Shown piece after piece: positions 16,571-26,791 of a DNA stretch of 64,000 nt. The position numbers were made by a program, and so were the translations under genes. The stretch covers positions 3,224,001-3,288,000 of the forward strand of contig NZ_CP061378.1 in the NCBI RefSeq assembly GCF_015624485.1, in the 5' to 3' direction. The notes under the pieces are model-generated. The model searched no databases. It had not been told where the DNA came from and saw only the letters and a list, made by a program, of their open reading frames with translations. Within the stretch, counting starts at the first letter, position 1. Each line of letters opens with the position of its first letter. The stretch is from Bradyrhizobium genosp. L (GTDB taxonomy: Bacteria > Pseudomonadota > Alphaproteobacteria > Rhizobiales > Xanthobacteraceae).

Positions 16571-17443
16571 ATGAACGCGCCCATCCTGGACCCGGATCTC
16601 CTGCAGGCCTTTGTCGCGGTGGCGGAGCATCGCTCCTTCACCCGCGCCGCCTCGGCGCTGAACCGCACCCAATCGGCCGTCAGCATGCAGGTGAAGCGGC
16701 TGGAGGAGAGGCTGCAGGCCGAGCTGTTCCACCGCAGCAAGGCCAATGTCGATCTCAGCGCCGCCGGCGAGGGGCTGCTCGGCTATGCCCGCCGCATCCT
16801 CAGCCTCAATGAGGAGGCAATCGGGCGGGTGCGCGAGCATGGCATGGACGGCCAGGTTCGCCTCGGCGTGATGGACGATTATGGCACCCTGATCGTGCCG
16901 CCGCTGCTGGCGGGCTTTGTCGCCAATTATCCGCTGGTCCATGTCGAGATGGAGACCGGGCTGACCTCGACGATGACCGATCGCCTCGGCGAGGCGTTTG
17001 ACCTCGTGATCGCGATGCATCCGGAGGGACGCGGCGAGGGCGAGCTGCTGCGCACCGAGCAGGCGGTCTGGGCCGCGAGCTCGACGCATCGCGTCGAACA
17101 GATCGACCCGCTGCCGGTTGCGCTCTATCCGCAGGGCTGCCTGTTCCGGAGCTGGGCGATGCAGGCACTGGACGAGGCGTCGCGGCCGTGGCGGCTCGCC
17201 TTCGTCAGCCACAGCCTCGCGGCCGTCGAAGCGATCGCGGCGCAAGGCCTTGCCGTCACCGTGGTGAAGTCGGGCACGTTTCCGTCGACGCTGCGGCGCC
17301 TCAGCGCGCGCGAAGGGTTGCCGGCGCTGCCGCGCGCCGACATCCGCCTGCACCGCGCGCCGAACCTGCCGCGTGCGGCGGCGCTGCTGGCGGATCATCT
17401 GGTGGCGGCCTTGCGACAGCCGACCAGGCGAGGGCGTCAGTAA
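16571..17443 (+). CDS. LysR family transcriptional regulator
   Basis: The 290-residue protein has an N-terminal winged helix (DLLQAFVAVAEHRSFTRAASALNRTQSAVSMQVKRLEERL) and a C-terminal effector-binding domain (VRLGVMDDYGTLIVPPLLAGF onward). It is divergent from the EamA exporter gene, its probable target; in several known cases such LysR-exporter pairs export the inducing metabolite. Its 3' end overlaps the convergent SDR gene by 7 bp. Confidence 0.93.
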   Translation: MNAPILDPDLLQAFVAVAEHRSFTRAASALNRTQSAVSMQVKRLEERLQAELFHRSKANVDLSAAGEGLLGYARRILSLNEEAIGRVREHGMDGQVRLGVMDDYGTLIVPPLLAGFVANYPLVHVEMETGLTSTMTDRLGEAFDLVIAMHPEGRGEGELLRTEQAVWAASSTHRVEQIDPLPVALYPQGCLFRSWAMQALDEASRPWRLAFVSHSLAAVEAIAAQGLAVTVVKSGTFPSTLRRLSAREGLPALPRADIRLHRAPNLPRAAALLADHLVAALRQPTRRGRQ

Positions 17444-18183
17444 GTCGCGCGGCCGCCGGAGATGTCGAACACCGCGCCGGTGGAGAAGGCGCAGTCCTGC
17501 GACGCCAGCCACGACACCAGCGAAGCGAGCTCCTCGACCAGCACGAAGCGGGCCTTTGGAATCTTCGACAGCATGAAGTCGATATGCGCTTGCGTCATCT
17601 GGTCGAAGATCGCGGTCTTCGCCGCCGCCGGCGTCACCGCATTGACCAGGACGTCGTGTTGCGCGAGCTCCTTGCCGAGCGACTTGGTCAGCGCGATCAG
17701 GCCTGCCTTCGACGCCGAGTAGTGCGCGGCGTTCGGGTTGCCTTCCTTGCCGGCGATCGAGGCGATGTTGACGATGCGGCCGTATTTCTGGCCGATCATG
17801 GTGGGTACGATCGCCCTGCAGCAGATGAAGGGGCCTTCGAGATTGATCCGCATCACCCTGCGCCAGTCGTCGAGATCGGTTTCCCAGACCGGCTTGTTGG
17901 CGCCGGTGATGCCGGCATTGTTGACGAGGATGTCGATCCTGCCGAACGCCCGCAGCGTCTGATCGCGCGCGGCCTCCACCGCGTCGGGATCGGCGATGTC
18001 GGTCTTGATCGCGATCACGTTCTCGCCGATCGCGCGCGCGGTCTTCTCCGCCAGCGGCTGGTCGAAATCCCAGATCGCGACCTTGGCGCCGGAGGCGACG
18101 AAGCGCTCGGTGATGGCGCGGCCGAAGCCCTGCGCGCCGCCGGTGACGACGGCACAGCGGCCGTCGAGATCGATCTTGTTCAT
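17437..18183 (-). CDS. SDR family dehydrogenase, probable sugar or sugar-acid dehydrogenase
   Basis: This 248-residue classical short-chain dehydrogenase has the cofactor motif TGGAQGFG (about residues 14-21), NNAG, and the catalytic YSASK preceded by the serine in NIASIAG. The start at 18183 was chosen because MNKIDLDGRCAVVTGG is the usual length before the glycine motif. It is the last gene of a leftward group with a second SDR and a sugar-acid dehydratase, so it probably oxidises an aldose or a deoxy-keto acid with NAD(P). The exact substrate is not determinable; generic annotators might call it a 3-oxoacyl-ACP reductase. Confidence 0.88.
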   Translation of the reverse strand: MNKIDLDGRCAVVTGGAQGFGRAITERFVASGAKVAIWDFDQPLAEKTARAIGENVIAIKTDIADPDAVEAARDQTLRAFGRIDILVNNAGITGANKPVWETDLDDWRRVMRINLEGPFICCRAIVPTMIGQKYGRIVNIASIAGKEGNPNAAHYSASKAGLIALTKSLGKELAQHDVLVNAVTPAAAKTAIFDQMTQAHIDFMLSKIPKARFVLVEELASLVSWLASQDCAFSTGAVFDISGGRATY

Positions 18184-18208
18184 TTTGATGCCTTTGCTCG
18201 CGTCGATA

Positions 18209-18940
18209 TCAGAGCATGAAGCCGCCATCGACGACCATGTCGACGCCGGTGGTGAATGCGGCCTCGTCGCTCGCGAGATAGACCGCCATGGAAGCGATCT
18301 CCTCCGCGGTGCCGAGCCGGCCCATCTTCTGGCGGGCGACGAATTTCTCGCGCCCGTCGGGGCCGGCGGCGGCCGCGCGATCGAGCATCGAGGGCGTCTC
18401 CACGGTGCCGGGGCAGATCGAATTGCAGCGGATGCCCTGGGTGATGAAGTCGAGCGCGACCGCGCGGGTCAGCAGCGAAACCGCCGCCTTCGACGCGCTG
18501 TAGACATAGCGGTTGGCCGGCGGGCGCAGCGCTGCGCCGGACGAGATGTTGACGATGGAGCCGCCGCCGCCGGCCAGCATCGCCGGCAGGAATGCCTTGA
18601 TGGTCCGGTGCATCGACTTGACGTTGAGGTCGAAGGTGAAGTCGAAGTCCTCTTCCGAGCACTCGAGGATGGTGCCGTGATGCACGAAGCCTGCCGCGTT
18701 GAGCAGCACGTCGATTTTGCCGACCCGCTTGGCAAAGGCGTCGACGTCGGCGGTGCTGCGGACGTCGAGTTTCGCCGTCTCGGCGATACCGTCCTTGCCG
18801 AGGTTCGCGATGCCGCTCTCGTTGATGTCGGTCGCGATCACCGTGGCGCCTTCGCGCGCGAACGCGATGGCGCAGGCGCGCCCGATGCCCGCCGCCGCGG
18901 CGGTGACGACGGCGCGCTTTCCCTTCAGTCGGTCTGACAT
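18209..18940 (-). CDS. SDR dehydrogenase of the DHRS6/BDH2 type, candidate 2-keto-3-deoxy-L-fuconate dehydrogenase
   Basis: At 243 residues, this SDR carries TAAAAGIG, NAAGFVHHGT, the catalytic YSASK and the stretch GIRCNSICPGTVETPS. From memory these segments closely match human DHRS6/BDH2, whose bacterial relatives act in oxidative L-fucose/L-rhamnose pathways as 2-keto-3-deoxy-aldonate dehydrogenases. Lying next to a sugar-acid dehydratase fits that role. The alternative is a 3-hydroxybutyrate dehydrogenase, but the neighbourhood argues against it. It is separated from the next SDR by 25 bp and is probably co-transcribed. Confidence 0.88.
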   Translation of the reverse strand: MSDRLKGKRAVVTAAAAGIGRACAIAFAREGATVIATDINESGIANLGKDGIAETAKLDVRSTADVDAFAKRVGKIDVLLNAAGFVHHGTILECSEEDFDFTFDLNVKSMHRTIKAFLPAMLAGGGGSIVNISSGAALRPPANRYVYSASKAAVSLLTRAVALDFITQGIRCNSICPGTVETPSMLDRAAAAGPDGREKFVARQKMGRLGTAEEIASMAVYLASDEAAFTTGVDMVVDGGFML

Positions 18941-18976
18941 GCGTTGCTTCCTTCAGCTCTTGTCGTGTTATCCAGT

Positions 18977-19049
18977 GTCATGCGCGGGCTTGACCCGCGC
19001 ATCCATCTTGCGAAGAGCGATGGATTGCCGGGTCAAGCCCGGCAATGAC
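18977..19049. repeat. Intergenic inverted repeat, GTCAT(G)C-GGGCTTGACCC family
   Basis: The right half carries CCGGGTCAAGCCCGGCAATGAC and the left half GTCATGCGCGGGCTTGACCC, pairing through GGGCTTGACCC/GGGTCAAGCCC and the GTCAT/ATGAC ends. Between them ATCCATC pairs with GATGGAT. It sits inside the leftward operon between the dehydratase and the SDR genes. Confidence 0.75.
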
Positions 19050-19058
19050 GGTGATGGA

Positions 19059-20897
19059 TCAGTGATTGTCCCGCGCCACGCCGACGGTGCCGGCGATGTT
19101 CTGGTAGCGCGTCGCGAGTTCGAGGCAGGCGCCGGTGGCGTGCTGGCCGACGGTCTGCCGGTAGAGCTCCTGCCACGGCGTCTGGTTGGCCGGGTGCGGG
19201 AAGCCGCCCTTGGCCTTCAACTCCGCGCGGCGCGTTCGCAGTTCGTCCTCCGAGATCAGGATGTTGGCAGAGCCCTTGTTGAGGTCGATGCGCACTCTGT
19301 CGCCGGTCTTGAGGATCGCGAGCCCGCCGTCGGCCGCGGCTTCCGGCGAGGCGTTGAGGATCGACGGTGACCCTGAGGTGCCGGACTGCCTGCCGTCGCC
19401 GATGCAGGGCAGGGACAGGATGCCGCGTTTGATCAGCGCCGCCGGCGGCTGCATGTTCACCACCTCGGCGCCGCCGGGATAGCCGATCGGGCCGGTGCCG
19501 CGGATGAACAGCACGCAGTGCTCGTCGATGCCGATCGCGGGATCCTCGATCCGCGCGTGATAGTCCTCCGGGCCCTCGAACACGATGGCGCGGCCTTCGA
19601 AGGCGTTGAGGTCCTTCGGGTTGGAGAGATAGCGGTCGCGGAATTCCCTGGAGATCACGCTGGTCTTCATGATCGCGGAATCGAACAGATTGCCGCGCAG
19701 GACGAGGAAGCCGGCGTCCTTCACCAGCGGCTTGTCGAAGCTCCAGATCACATCGCCATCGGGCTTTGGCGCTTCCTTGCAGTTCTCGCCCATGGTGCGG
19801 CCGTTGACGGTCCACGCACCTTCATGGATCCGCTTGTGCTTGATCAGCTCACGCACCACCGCGGGCACGCCGCCGGCGCGGTGATATTCCTCGCCGAGAT
19901 AGAAGCCGGCCGGCTGCATGTTGACGAGCAGCGGCACGTCGTGGCCGTATTTCTGCCAGTCGTCGATCGACAGCTCGACGCCGACATGGCGCGCCAGCGC
20001 ATTGATGTGGATCGGTGCATTGGTCGAGCCGCCGATCGCGGAGTTGACCACGATGCAGTTCTCGAACGCCTCGCGGGTCAGGAAGTCCGACGGCTTGAGG
20101 TCCTCCCAGACCATGTCGACGATGCGCTTGCCGGTCTCGTAGGCGATCTGGCCGCGCTCGCGATACGGCGCCGGGATCGCCGCACAGCCCGGCAGCGAGA
20201 AGCCGAGCGCTTCGGCGAGCGAATTCATGGTCGAGGCGGTGCCCATCGTGTTGCAATGGCCGACCGACGGCGCCGAGGAGGCCACGATCTCGATGAACTG
20301 CTCGTAGTCGATTTCGCCGGCGGCGAGCCGCTCGCGCGCTTTCCACACCACGGTGCCGGAGCCGGTGCGCTGGCCTTCGTGCCAACCATTCAGCATCGGG
20401 CCGCCCGACAGCACGATCGCGGGCAAATTGACGGTCGCGGCCGCCATCATGCAGGCGGGCGTGGTCTTGTCGCAGCCGGTGGTGAGCACGACGCCGTCGA
20501 GCGGATAGCCGAACAGGATCTCGACCAGGCCGAGATAGGCGAGGTTGCGGTCGAGTGCCGCGGTGGGGCGCTTGCCGGTCTCCTGGATCGGATGGGTCGG
20601 AAACTCCATCGCGATGCCGCCGGCGGCGCGGATGCCCTCGCGCACGCGATGCGCGAGCTCGAGGTGGTGCCGGTTGCAGGGCGACAAATCGTTGCCGGTC
20701 TGAGCGATGCCGATGATCGGCTTGCCCGACTGCAGTTCCTCGCGCGTCAGTCCGTAATTGAGGTAGCGCTCGAGATAGAGTGCGGTCATGCCCGGATTGT
20801 GCGGATTGTTGAACCATTCCTGGGAACGGAGCTTGCGGCCCTTGCCCTTGTTGGTCTCGCCTGCGGCGTCGTGCCCGTTGGTGTGGGGTTTTGTCAT
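19059..20897 (-). CDS. IlvD/Edd family sugar-acid dehydratase (aldonate dehydratase)
   Basis: The 612-residue protein belongs to the iron-sulfur IlvD/Edd dehydratases. Cysteines that would hold the cluster are seen in [18 protein letters not shown] and [12 protein letters not shown]. The sequence [23 protein letters not shown] and the length place it with L-arabonate/D-xylonate-type dehydratases rather than with true dihydroxy-acid dehydratase of branched-chain synthesis. It would turn an aldonate into a 2-keto-3-deoxy acid, feeding the SDR or kinase/aldolase steps encoded around it. Start at 20897 is supported by GGGAGA 7 bases upstream; an in-frame ATG at 20912 is less likely. It is the first gene of the leftward operon. 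Confidence 0.92.
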   Translation of the reverse strand: MTKPHTNGHDAAGETNKGKGRKLRSQEWFNNPHNPGMTALYLERYLNYGLTREELQSGKPIIGIAQTGNDLSPCNRHHLELAHRVREGIRAAGGIAMEFPTHPIQETGKRPTAALDRNLAYLGLVEILFGYPLDGVVLTTGCDKTTPACMMAAATVNLPAIVLSGGPMLNGWHEGQRTGSGTVVWKARERLAAGEIDYEQFIEIVASSAPSVGHCNTMGTASTMNSLAEALGFSLPGCAAIPAPYRERGQIAYETGKRIVDMVWEDLKPSDFLTREAFENCIVVNSAIGGSTNAPIHINALARHVGVELSIDDWQKYGHDVPLLVNMQPAGFYLGEEYHRAGGVPAVVRELIKHKRIHEGAWTVNGRTMGENCKEAPKPDGDVIWSFDKPLVKDAGFLVLRGNLFDSAIMKTSVISREFRDRYLSNPKDLNAFEGRAIVFEGPEDYHARIEDPAIGIDEHCVLFIRGTGPIGYPGGAEVVNMQPPAALIKRGILSLPCIGDGRQSGTSGSPSILNASPEAAADGGLAILKTGDRVRIDLNKGSANILISEDELRTRRAELKAKGGFPHPANQTPWQELYRQTVGQHATGACLELATRYQNIAGTVGVARDNH

Positions 20898-21125
20898 TTG
20901 TTTCTCCCGCAATGCAAACTCTTGATGGGCCCGTTCATGGGCTCTGGTTCATGGCTGTGGTTCAACGTTCGTTTCTACCTTGCGCAAATCGTCACGCATT
21001 ACAAACTTGATCGATCACGCACAGGTGTATCGGCTGATGGATTGGACCTTAGTTGAAGCATCTTGGTTGCGCTATCATTTTGTCGCCTTCGCAGTCTTTT
21101 GTGACGGGCGCTTGTCGGTTGGATG

Positions 21126-22154
21126 TCAGCCGCGTCGCCCCGAGCTTTGCCGCTCCATGACACTGAAGCCGAGATCGACGATCGATTCGGCCGGCCGGCG
21201 GCCCTCCAGCGTCTCGAGCACCATCATGGCAGCGTTTCTGCCCATTTCGTAGCGGTTGGTGCGCACGCTGCTTAGCGTCGGCTCGCTCGAGGCCATGAAT
21301 TCGAGGTCGTTGAAGCCGACGATCGCGATCTGGTCCGGCACCACCATATGCCGGCGCTTGCATTCGAACAGCGCGCCGAGCGCGAGGTCGTCATTGACGC
21401 AGAACACGGCATCGATCTCGGGCGCCTTGGCGAGCAAATCGGCAAACAGCGTGCCGCCGAGCGTGACGGAGGTCGGTATGGCGGTCGTGAGGATCAGCCC
21501 CTCATCGAACAGTCCGGCTTCGGTCATGGCCGCGCGATAACCGTCGAGCCGCCGCTGCACGCGAGGGTCCATACGGGCTCCAAGCAGGCCTATTCTGCGA
21601 TAGCCTTGCGCGAGCAGATGCAAGATGGCGGCTTTCCCCGCATCAAAATGCGAGAATCCGATCATCATGTCGATCGGAGCGGGGCCGATCTCCATGATCT
21701 GGACGATCGGGCAATCGACCGTCTCCATGATGGCGCGGGAGTCCGCGGTCTGATTGATGCCGGTGACGATGAGGCCGGCCGGCTTCTGTGCCAGAAACAG
21801 ACGCAGCAGGCGTTCTTCCTGCAGGATGCTGTAGCGGGTGTTGGCGAGCTGAATCGAGTAACGGCTGCCCTCGAGCGCGTCATAGATGCCGCGCAGCACG
21901 TCGGCGAACACATTGTTGGTCAGCGACGGGATCAGGACACCGATCACTTCGGTCCGCTGCGAGGCGAGTGCGCGGGCGGCCAGATTCGGCACATAGCCGA
22001 GTTCTTTTGCCGCACTTTCGACCCGCGCGCGCTTGCCGACGGAGAGAGCTTCCGGGTTCCTGAAGAAGCGCGAGGCGGTGATCGGGCTGACGCCGGCGAG
22101 TTTTGCGACTTCGGTGAGCCGGATCTTGCCTGGCATGATGGGCTTGCGGGGCAT
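21126..22154 (-). CDS. LacI family transcriptional regulator
   Basis: This 342-residue regulator has the LacI helix-turn-helix and hinge at its N-terminus (IRLTEVAKLAGVSPITASRFFRNPEALS; AARALASQRTEVIGVLIPSL) and a periplasmic-binding-like effector domain (VFCVNDDLALGALFECKR; VGFNDLEFMASSEPTLSSVR). It stands between the dehydratase operon and the divergent sugar ABC operon, and a consensus LacI-type operator lies in its own upstream region, so it most likely represses both arms until a sugar or sugar acid binds. The in-frame ATG at 22136 is an alternative start. Confidence 0.94.
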   Translation of the reverse strand: MPRKPIMPGKIRLTEVAKLAGVSPITASRFFRNPEALSVGKRARVESAAKELGYVPNLAARALASQRTEVIGVLIPSLTNNVFADVLRGIYDALEGSRYSIQLANTRYSILQEERLLRLFLAQKPAGLIVTGINQTADSRAIMETVDCPIVQIMEIGPAPIDMMIGFSHFDAGKAAILHLLAQGYRRIGLLGARMDPRVQRRLDGYRAAMTEAGLFDEGLILTTAIPTSVTLGGTLFADLLAKAPEIDAVFCVNDDLALGALFECKRRHMVVPDQIAIVGFNDLEFMASSEPTLSSVRTNRYEMGRNAAMMVLETLEGRRPAESIVDLGFSVMERQSSGRRG

Positions 22155-22195
22155 TTGTCGCTCATATCACAGGCACTGCGCCGGACAAAGAAATA

Positions 22196-22225
22196 TTGAC
22201 AGCGCTACCAAGCCGTTGCTAATCG
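22196..22225 (+). promoter_or_regulatory. Sugar ABC operon promoter with overlapping LacI-family operator
   Basis: TGACAGCGCTACCA at 22197-22210 matches the LacI-family consensus TGNNANCGNTNNCA at every fixed position. It overlaps a perfect -35 element TTGACA (22196-22201) followed after 18 bp by TAATCG as a possible -10. The LacI gene starts 43 bp to the left and the ABC ATPase gene 151 bp to the right, so bound repressor would block both directions. Elements are seen; regulation is inferred. Confidence 0.6.
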
Positions 22226-22360
22226 AACGATTGCCAAAACCGTCTAAACTGCGGACAATAACATCAGTCCAAACGAGCCGCGCGCCCAGTGCGGCCGGAA
22301 CAAATCAGAGCGGTCACGGCACTCGTCGTACGCCGCCGGGAACTTGAGGGAGGGAAGTGG

Positions 22361-23425
<1,065 letters not shown>

Positions 23426-23469
23426 CGTCAAAACCAACCAATACAAACAAAGAAATTAGGGAGAGACTG

Positions 23470-24783
23470 ATGAGCGGTTTCAACAGACGTGATGTGATCA
23501 AGGCCGGGCTTGGCGCAACGGCCGTTCTGGCGGGCCCGGGAATCGTCCCGGTGCGCGCCGCGACCTGGACCAATACGCCGGAGCCCAACGCCTCGATCCG
23601 CGTGCTGCGCTGGAAGCAGTTCATCCAGGCCGAGTTCGACAAGTTCGCCGAGCTCACCAAGAAGTTCTCCGAGACCACCGGCGTCAAGGTCAAGCTCGAA
23701 GCCGAGAGCTGGGAAGACATCCGGCCGAAGGCCGCGGTCGCCGCCAATGTCGGCGCCGGTCCGGACCTGATCATCGGCACGCTCGACGATCCGCACAAAT
23801 TCCCGGACAAGCTGATCGACGTCACCGACGTCGCCGAATATCTCGGGGCCAGCTATGGCGGCTGGTATCCGGTCGCGGAGAAGTACGGCAAGAAGGGCAA
23901 TGGCTGGATCGCGATCCCGCAAGGCGCGACCGGCGGCTGCCTGAACTACCGCGTCAGCCACATGAAGGCGGCTGGCTTCGAGGAATTCCCCAAGGACACC
24001 GCGGGCTTCCTCAAGCTCTGCCAGGCCCTGAAGAAGAACAACACCCCGGCCGGCTTCGCGCTCGGTCATGCCACCGGCGACGCCAATGGCTGGTGCCAGT
24101 GGGCGCTGTGGGCGTTCGGCGGCAAGGTCGTCAACGAGAAGAACGAGGTCGTGATCGACTCGCCGGAGACGGTCGCAGCGCTCGAATACGTCAAGCAGCT
24201 CTACGACACCTTCATCCCCGGCGTACTGTCGTGGAACGACTCGAACAACAACAAGGCGTTCCTGAACGGCGAGCTCAGCCTGACGCTGAACGGCATCTCG
24301 ATCTGGACCGTCGGCAAGACCTCACCCGATCCGAAGCAGCAGGAAATCGCCAAGGACATGGATCACGCGCCGATGCCGATCGGTCCGGTCGGCAAGCCGA
24401 CCGAGCAGCAGAACGTGCTGGTCGCCTACGGTTACAAATATTCCAAGTACCCGAAGGCGGTGAAGGAATACATCAAGTTCATGTGGGACAAGACGAACTA
24501 CGACGCCTGGGAGGTCGCTTCCAACGGCTATGTCTCGCCGCCGCTGCCGGCCTACAACGACAACCCGGTCTGGACGTCCGACCCCAAGATCACGCCGTAC
24601 CGCGACTGCCTGAAGCGCTGCCTCGACAACGGCTACGCCGGCGATCTCGGCTACGCTTCGGCCGCCGTGATGGGCGACTTCGTCGTCGTCGACATGTTCG
24701 CCGAAGCGGCGTCCGGATCGGCGACGCCGAAGCAGGCGGCGGCGCGCGCGGCCGAGCGCGCCAAACGCTACTACCAGAGCTGA
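23470..24783 (+). CDS. Sugar ABC transporter substrate-binding protein (CUT1), Tat-exported
   Basis: The 437-residue binding protein has a twin-arginine signal (MSGFNRRDVIKAGLGATAV...), indicating export folded through the Tat system, and a type II solute-binding fold of the MalE/UgpB class (ETTGVKVKLEAESWEDI; ATGDANGWCQWALWAFGG; GELSLTLNGISIW). The start at 23470 follows AGGGAGAG. It delivers a sugar or sugar derivative to the permeases encoded downstream. The family (UgpB-like) does not fix the ligand. Confidence 0.94.
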   Translation: MSGFNRRDVIKAGLGATAVLAGPGIVPVRAATWTNTPEPNASIRVLRWKQFIQAEFDKFAELTKKFSETTGVKVKLEAESWEDIRPKAAVAANVGAGPDLIIGTLDDPHKFPDKLIDVTDVAEYLGASYGGWYPVAEKYGKKGNGWIAIPQGATGGCLNYRVSHMKAAGFEEFPKDTAGFLKLCQALKKNNTPAGFALGHATGDANGWCQWALWAFGGKVVNEKNEVVIDSPETVAALEYVKQLYDTFIPGVLSWNDSNNNKAFLNGELSLTLNGISIWTVGKTSPDPKQQEIAKDMDHAPMPIGPVGKPTEQQNVLVAYGYKYSKYPKAVKEYIKFMWDKTNYDAWEVASNGYVSPPLPAYNDNPVWTSDPKITPYRDCLKRCLDNGYAGDLGYASAAVMGDFVVVDMFAEAASGSATPKQAAARAAERAKRYYQS

Positions 24784-24849
24784 TCGACCCACATCCGCGC
24801 GGCGTCCCGTCACGGGACGCCGCGCTCATTCTTTCAAGGAACCTCCGAG

Positions 24850-25797
24850 ATGGCAGTTCTGGCCGAGCCCGTCGCCGCGCAAGTCAAGCGCAGCAGCATG
24901 TGGTCGAGGGCATTCGAAAGCCGCCACTTTCTGGGTGCGATGTTCATGGTGCCGGCAGTCACCATTCTCGTGCTGTTTCTGGCCTATCCGCTCGCGCTCG
25001 GCTTCTGGCTCGGCATGACCGACACCAAGATCGGCGGCGTCGGGCGTTTCATCGGCTTCCAGAATTTCGTCTCGCTCTCGAAGGACTCGGTGTTCTGGCT
25101 GTCGGTGTTCAACACCATCTTCTACACGGTCACCGCCAGCATCGTGAAATTCGCCATCGGGCTCTATCTGGCGCTGCTGCTCAATGAGAACTTGCCGTTC
25201 AAGTCGATGGTCCGGGCCATCGTGCTGCTGCCGTTCGTGGTGCCCACCGTGCTGTCGGCGATCGCGTTCTGGTGGATCTATGACAGCCAGTTCTCGATCA
25301 TCTCCTGGGTGCTGGTGAAGGCCGGCCTTTTGACCCGCTACATCGAATTCCTCGGCGATCCCTGGAACGCGCGCTGGTCGGTCGTGGTCGCCAATATCTG
25401 GCGCGGCGTGCCCTTTGTGGCGATCACGCTGCTCGCGGGCCTGCAGACCATCTCGCCCTCGCTCTACGAGGCGGCCAATCTCGACGGCGCCACCAACTGG
25501 CAGCGCTTCCGTCACATCACGCTGCCGATGCTGTCGCCGATCATCGCGGTGGTGATGACGTTCTCGGTGCTGATGACCTTCACCGATTTCCAGCTCATCT
25601 ACACCATCACGCGCGGCGGCCCGATCAACGCCACGCATCTGATGGCGACGCTGTCGTTCCAGCGCGCGATCACCGGCGGCAATCTCGGCGAGGGCGCGGC
25701 GATCTCGAATGCGATGATCCCGTTCCTGGTTGCCGCGATCCTGCTGAGCTTCTTTGGCCTTCAGCGTACCCGCTGGCAGCAAGGCGGGAGGGACTGA
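24850..25797 (+). CDS. Sugar ABC transporter permease, MalF/UgpA type
   Basis: This 315-residue protein has six predicted membrane helices and the EAA loop (LYEAANLDGATNWQRFRHITLPMLSPI, about residues 205-235) that contacts the ATPase. It is the first of two permeases. A ribosome binding site AAGGAACC precedes the ATG, and the downstream permease starts within 3 bp of its stop. Confidence 0.95.
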   Translation: MAVLAEPVAAQVKRSSMWSRAFESRHFLGAMFMVPAVTILVLFLAYPLALGFWLGMTDTKIGGVGRFIGFQNFVSLSKDSVFWLSVFNTIFYTVTASIVKFAIGLYLALLLNENLPFKSMVRAIVLLPFVVPTVLSAIAFWWIYDSQFSIISWVLVKAGLLTRYIEFLGDPWNARWSVVVANIWRGVPFVAITLLAGLQTISPSLYEAANLDGATNWQRFRHITLPMLSPIIAVVMTFSVLMTFTDFQLIYTITRGGPINATHLMATLSFQRAITGGNLGEGAAISNAMIPFLVAAILLSFFGLQRTRWQQGGRD

Positions 25798-25799
25798 CC

Positions 25800-26675
25800 A
25801 TGACCACCGTGGACGACCAAAGCGTCGGCATGTCCTATCTGGAGAGCTTCCCGAAGAAGTTTCTCCGGGTCTATCTTCCGCTCGGCCTGATCATGGTCTT
25901 CCTGCTGTTTCCGTTCTACTGGATGGCGGTGACGACCTTCAAGCCGGACGCGGAGATGTACGACTATGAGAAGTACAATCCATTCCTGATCGCGCATCCG
26001 ACGCTGGAGCACATCAAGAAGCTGTTCTTCGACACCGACTATCCGCTCTGGATGTGGAACACGGTGATCGTCTCGGTGTCCTCGACCTTCATCTCGCTGT
26101 TCGCCAGCGTCTGCGCGGCCTATGCGATCGAACGTCTCCGCTACAAGGGCTCGCGCTATGTCGGGCTCGCGATCTTTCTGGGCTACCTGGTTCCGCCGTC
26201 GATCCTGTTCATTCCGCTCGCCGCGATCGTGTTCCAGCTCGGGCTGTTCGACGGCAATCTGGCGCTGATCCTGACCTACCCGACCTTCCTGATCCCGTTC
26301 TGCACCTGGCTCTTGATGGGATATTTCCGCACCATCCCGTACGAACTGGAAGAATGTGCGCTGATTGACGGCGCGACACGGCTGCAGATCCTGACCAAGA
26401 TCACGCTGCCATTGTCGCTTCCAGGCGTGATCTCGGCCGGCATTTTCGCCTTCACGCTGTCGTGGAACGAGTTCATCTACGCCCTGACCTTCATCTCCTC
26501 GTCCGAGAACAAGACGATTCCGGTCGGCGCCATCACCGAGCTCGTCAACGGCGACGTCTACCATTGGGGCGCGCTGATGGCGGCGGCGCTGACCGGCTCG
26601 GTCCCCGTCGTGATCCTTTATTCCTTCTTCGTGGAGTACTATGTGTCGGCCATGACCGGCGCCGTGAAGGAGTGA
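25800..26675 (+). CDS. Sugar ABC transporter permease, MalG/UgpE type
   Basis: The 291-residue second permease has six membrane helices, an EAA loop (LEECALIDGATRLQILTKITLPLSLPG) and the SWNEFIYALTF segment typical of MalG-like subunits. Together with the upstream permease, ATPase and binding protein it completes a CUT1 importer. Its stop codon overlaps the start of a very small coupled reading frame. Confidence 0.95.
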   Translation: MTTVDDQSVGMSYLESFPKKFLRVYLPLGLIMVFLLFPFYWMAVTTFKPDAEMYDYEKYNPFLIAHPTLEHIKKLFFDTDYPLWMWNTVIVSVSSTFISLFASVCAAYAIERLRYKGSRYVGLAIFLGYLVPPSILFIPLAAIVFQLGLFDGNLALILTYPTFLIPFCTWLLMGYFRTIPYELEECALIDGATRLQILTKITLPLSLPGVISAGIFAFTLSWNEFIYALTFISSSENKTIPVGAITELVNGDVYHWGALMAAALTGSVPVVILYSFFVEYYVSAMTGAVKE

Positions 26676-26788
26676 TGGCGGCCCGCCATGATGACGCGCC
26701 CGAGGCGGCGCGTCCTGGCCAAGAAGCATCCGGCCGCCCGAGCCGACCAATAAGTCTGGCTGCCAAGCCGGCAAATAAGAAGGAGTAG
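26675..26788 (+). CDS. Possible small coupled ORF (37 aa)
   Basis: An ATG at 26675 overlaps the permease stop codon (TGATG) and opens a 37-residue frame rich in Ala, Arg and Lys, ending in AAKPANKKE just before the next gene. Its last codons form the ribosome binding site (AAGGAG) of that gene, so its main effect could be translational coupling. No family is recognised and it may not be a functional protein. Confidence 0.3.
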   Translation: MAARHDDAPEAARPGQEASGRPSRPISLAAKPANKKE

Positions 26789-26791
26789 GTC

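Noticed and set aside
21008..21017. Perfect palindrome TGATCGATCA upstream of the dehydratase gene
   Set aside because: It is short, does not fit the LacI consensus and lies 110 bp from the start; it may be chance.
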